Shown here one piece after another: positions 6,673 to 7,169 of a stretch of 7,169 nucleotides of DNA. Position 1 is the stretch's first letter. Every line of letters starts with the position of its first letter. Source of the DNA: Bacteroidaceae bacterium (GTDB taxonomy: Bacteria > Bacteroidota > Bacteroidia > Bacteroidales > Bacteroidaceae); NCBI GenBank assembly GCA_017961965.1, contig JAGCWG010000117.1:1-7169 (forward strand). Direction: 5' to 3'. Below the pieces are notes generated by a model. It searched no databases. It was not told where the DNA came from and saw only the letters and a list, made by a program, of their open reading frames with translations. The position numbers and the translations under genes are program-made.

Positions 6673-6718
6673 AAAGAGCCTCAAAATACGGCTGATTTAC
6701 CATATTCTGAGGCTCTTT
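6673..6718 (-). terminator. Hairpin terminator downstream of the ompH-like gene
   Basis: An 11-base perfect stem, AAAGAGCCTCA (6673-6683) with TGAGGCTCTTT (6708-6718), extends inward by six more pairs with two mismatches. On the - strand it is followed by TTTATG after a TTT arm end, making a run CTCTTTTTTATG. On the + strand it is followed by a T-rich stretch too, so it could work in both directions. It lies about 160 bases after the ompH-like stop. Confidence 0.65.
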
Positions 6719-6737
6719 AAGTCTTTTATTTTTTTAA

Positions 6738-6785
6738 GTTTATAAGTTTTGAGTTTTTATGTTCTTGCGGATATTCTGTTCTTGC
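6738..6785 (+). repeat. Octamer array B (+ orientation)
   Basis: Units of the same GTT-starting kind as array A: GTTTATAA at 6738, a 7-base GTTTTGA at 6746, GTTTTTAT at 6753 and GTTCTTGC at 6761; an exact second GTTCTTGC follows at 6778. It is the left side of a larger inverted arrangement whose right side is 6798-6867. Confidence 0.55.
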
Positions 6786-6797
6786 AAATAAGAATTG

Positions 6798-6867
6798 GCA
6801 AGTAAAATTAGCAAGTAAAGTTTTGAGTTCAAAACTAAAAAACTTAAAAACTCACGAACTTAAAAAC
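6798..6867 (-). repeat. Octamer array C (inverted orientation)
   Basis: Read on the - strand, five octamers lie end to end between 6867 and 6828: GTTTTTAA, GTTCGTGA, GTTTTTAA, GTTTTTTA and GTTTTGAA. Nearer the centre are two direct copies of GCAAGTAAA (6798-6806 and 6811-6819), which mirror the two GTTCTTGC units of array B. The array ends nine bases from the stop of the ompH-like gene. Confidence 0.6.
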
Positions 6868-6876
6868 TCATACAAA

Positions 6877-7169
6877 TTACTTCTTAGCGTCTGTAGATGC
6901 CTTCTTAGTGTAACGCTTGTTGAGAGCAGCTACGACCTCTGCTGTGATGTCGTATTTCTCGTCTGCGTAAAGTACGTTGTCAATGCCGCTTGACTTGCAA
7001 AGGATGAAATCGTAGCCTTTCTGCTTTGCGTATGTCTTGGCAAATGACTGGATTGTATCTGTGAGAGCCTGGAACTCCTTCTGGTAGTCCTCCTGAAGAG
7101 TTGTTGAGAGACGTGCCTGAAGCTCCTGGATGTCCTGCTGAACCTTCTGGAGACGTGCCTGCTCATTGT
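6877..7169 (-). CDS. OmpH/Skp-family protein, C-terminal part (partial)
   Basis: On the - strand the frame is open from the window edge to a TAA at 6877-6879, giving 96 complete codons of the C-terminal part. The first two-thirds is a Gln/Glu/Leu-rich helical coiled-coil (QARLQKVQQDIQELQARL), as in the tentacle helices of Skp. It is followed by AKTYAKQKGYDFIL and NVLYADEKYDITAEVVAALN, the typical end of Bacteroidetes OmpH-like proteins, and a Lys-rich tail. Skp/OmpH proteins are periplasmic trimers that hold unfolded outer-membrane proteins. The signal peptide and N-terminus are outside the window, so export and any lipobox cannot be seen. A single Cys (ILCKSSG) lies in the C-terminal part. 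Which of the OmpH paralogues common in this group it represents is not decided. Confidence 0.88.
   Translation of the reverse strand, partial: NEQARLQKVQQDIQELQARLSTTLQEDYQKEFQALTDTIQSFAKTYAKQKGYDFILCKSSGIDNVLYADEKYDITAEVVAALNKRYTKKASTDAKK

Noticed and set aside
6930..7166. Open frame on the - strand near the right end, rich in Ser/Arg/Thr
   Set aside because: It is an out-of-frame shadow of the ompH-like gene, whose own frame gives clear coiled-coil and C-terminal family sequence.

Overview
The window looks like chromosomal DNA from a Bacteroidales bacterium, most probably Prevotella or a close relative. The evidence is a PheS of the Bacteroidetes type, an OmpH/Skp-like protein with the sequence style of this group, a two-domain lipoprotein resembling the Bacteroidetes DUF4348 family, and promoter elements of the TAnnTTTG kind. 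AT-rich intergenic spacers carry short phased repeats. No tRNA, rRNA, CRISPR array, transposase or prophage gene was found. The assignment rests on recognising protein families by eye, not on a database search.

Layout from left to right: (1) the 3' end of an unrecognised gene on the + strand (1-381). (2) On the - strand, a UshA-like two-domain metallophosphatase/5'-nucleotidase (stop at 422). Its conserved reading frame continues upstream of the only standard start codon, and ACG stands where ATG would be expected. (3) A 180-base spacer with an octamer repeat array, an AT-rich hairpin and a terminator-like hairpin. (4) pheS on the - strand (2317-3333). (5) A divergent promoter region (3334-3497). 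(6) On the + strand, a lipoprotein gene, then murB, then a PhnP-like metallo-beta-lactamase-fold hydrolase whose ATG overlaps the murB stop (ATGA). A strong intrinsic terminator closes this group at 6305-6354. (7) A 630-base stretch without a convincing gene, holding a TGTTAA palindrome cluster, a hairpin terminator and a large inverted arrangement of octamers. (8) The 3' end of an ompH/skp-like gene on the - strand, cut by the window edge.

Most of the genes are housekeeping. PheS charges tRNA-Phe together with PheT, which is not in the window. MurB makes UDP-MurNAc for peptidoglycan. The OmpH-like protein is probably a periplasmic or envelope chaperone. The lipoprotein and the hydrolase have no known substrate here.

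I saw no clear new multi-gene system. The unusual content is mainly non-coding: two families of short phased repeats that sit tight against gene ends, are partly arranged as inverted pairs, and in two cases form the immediate 5' leader of a gene. The most testable single oddity is the missing start codon of the metallophosphatase, which coincides with one of these arrays.
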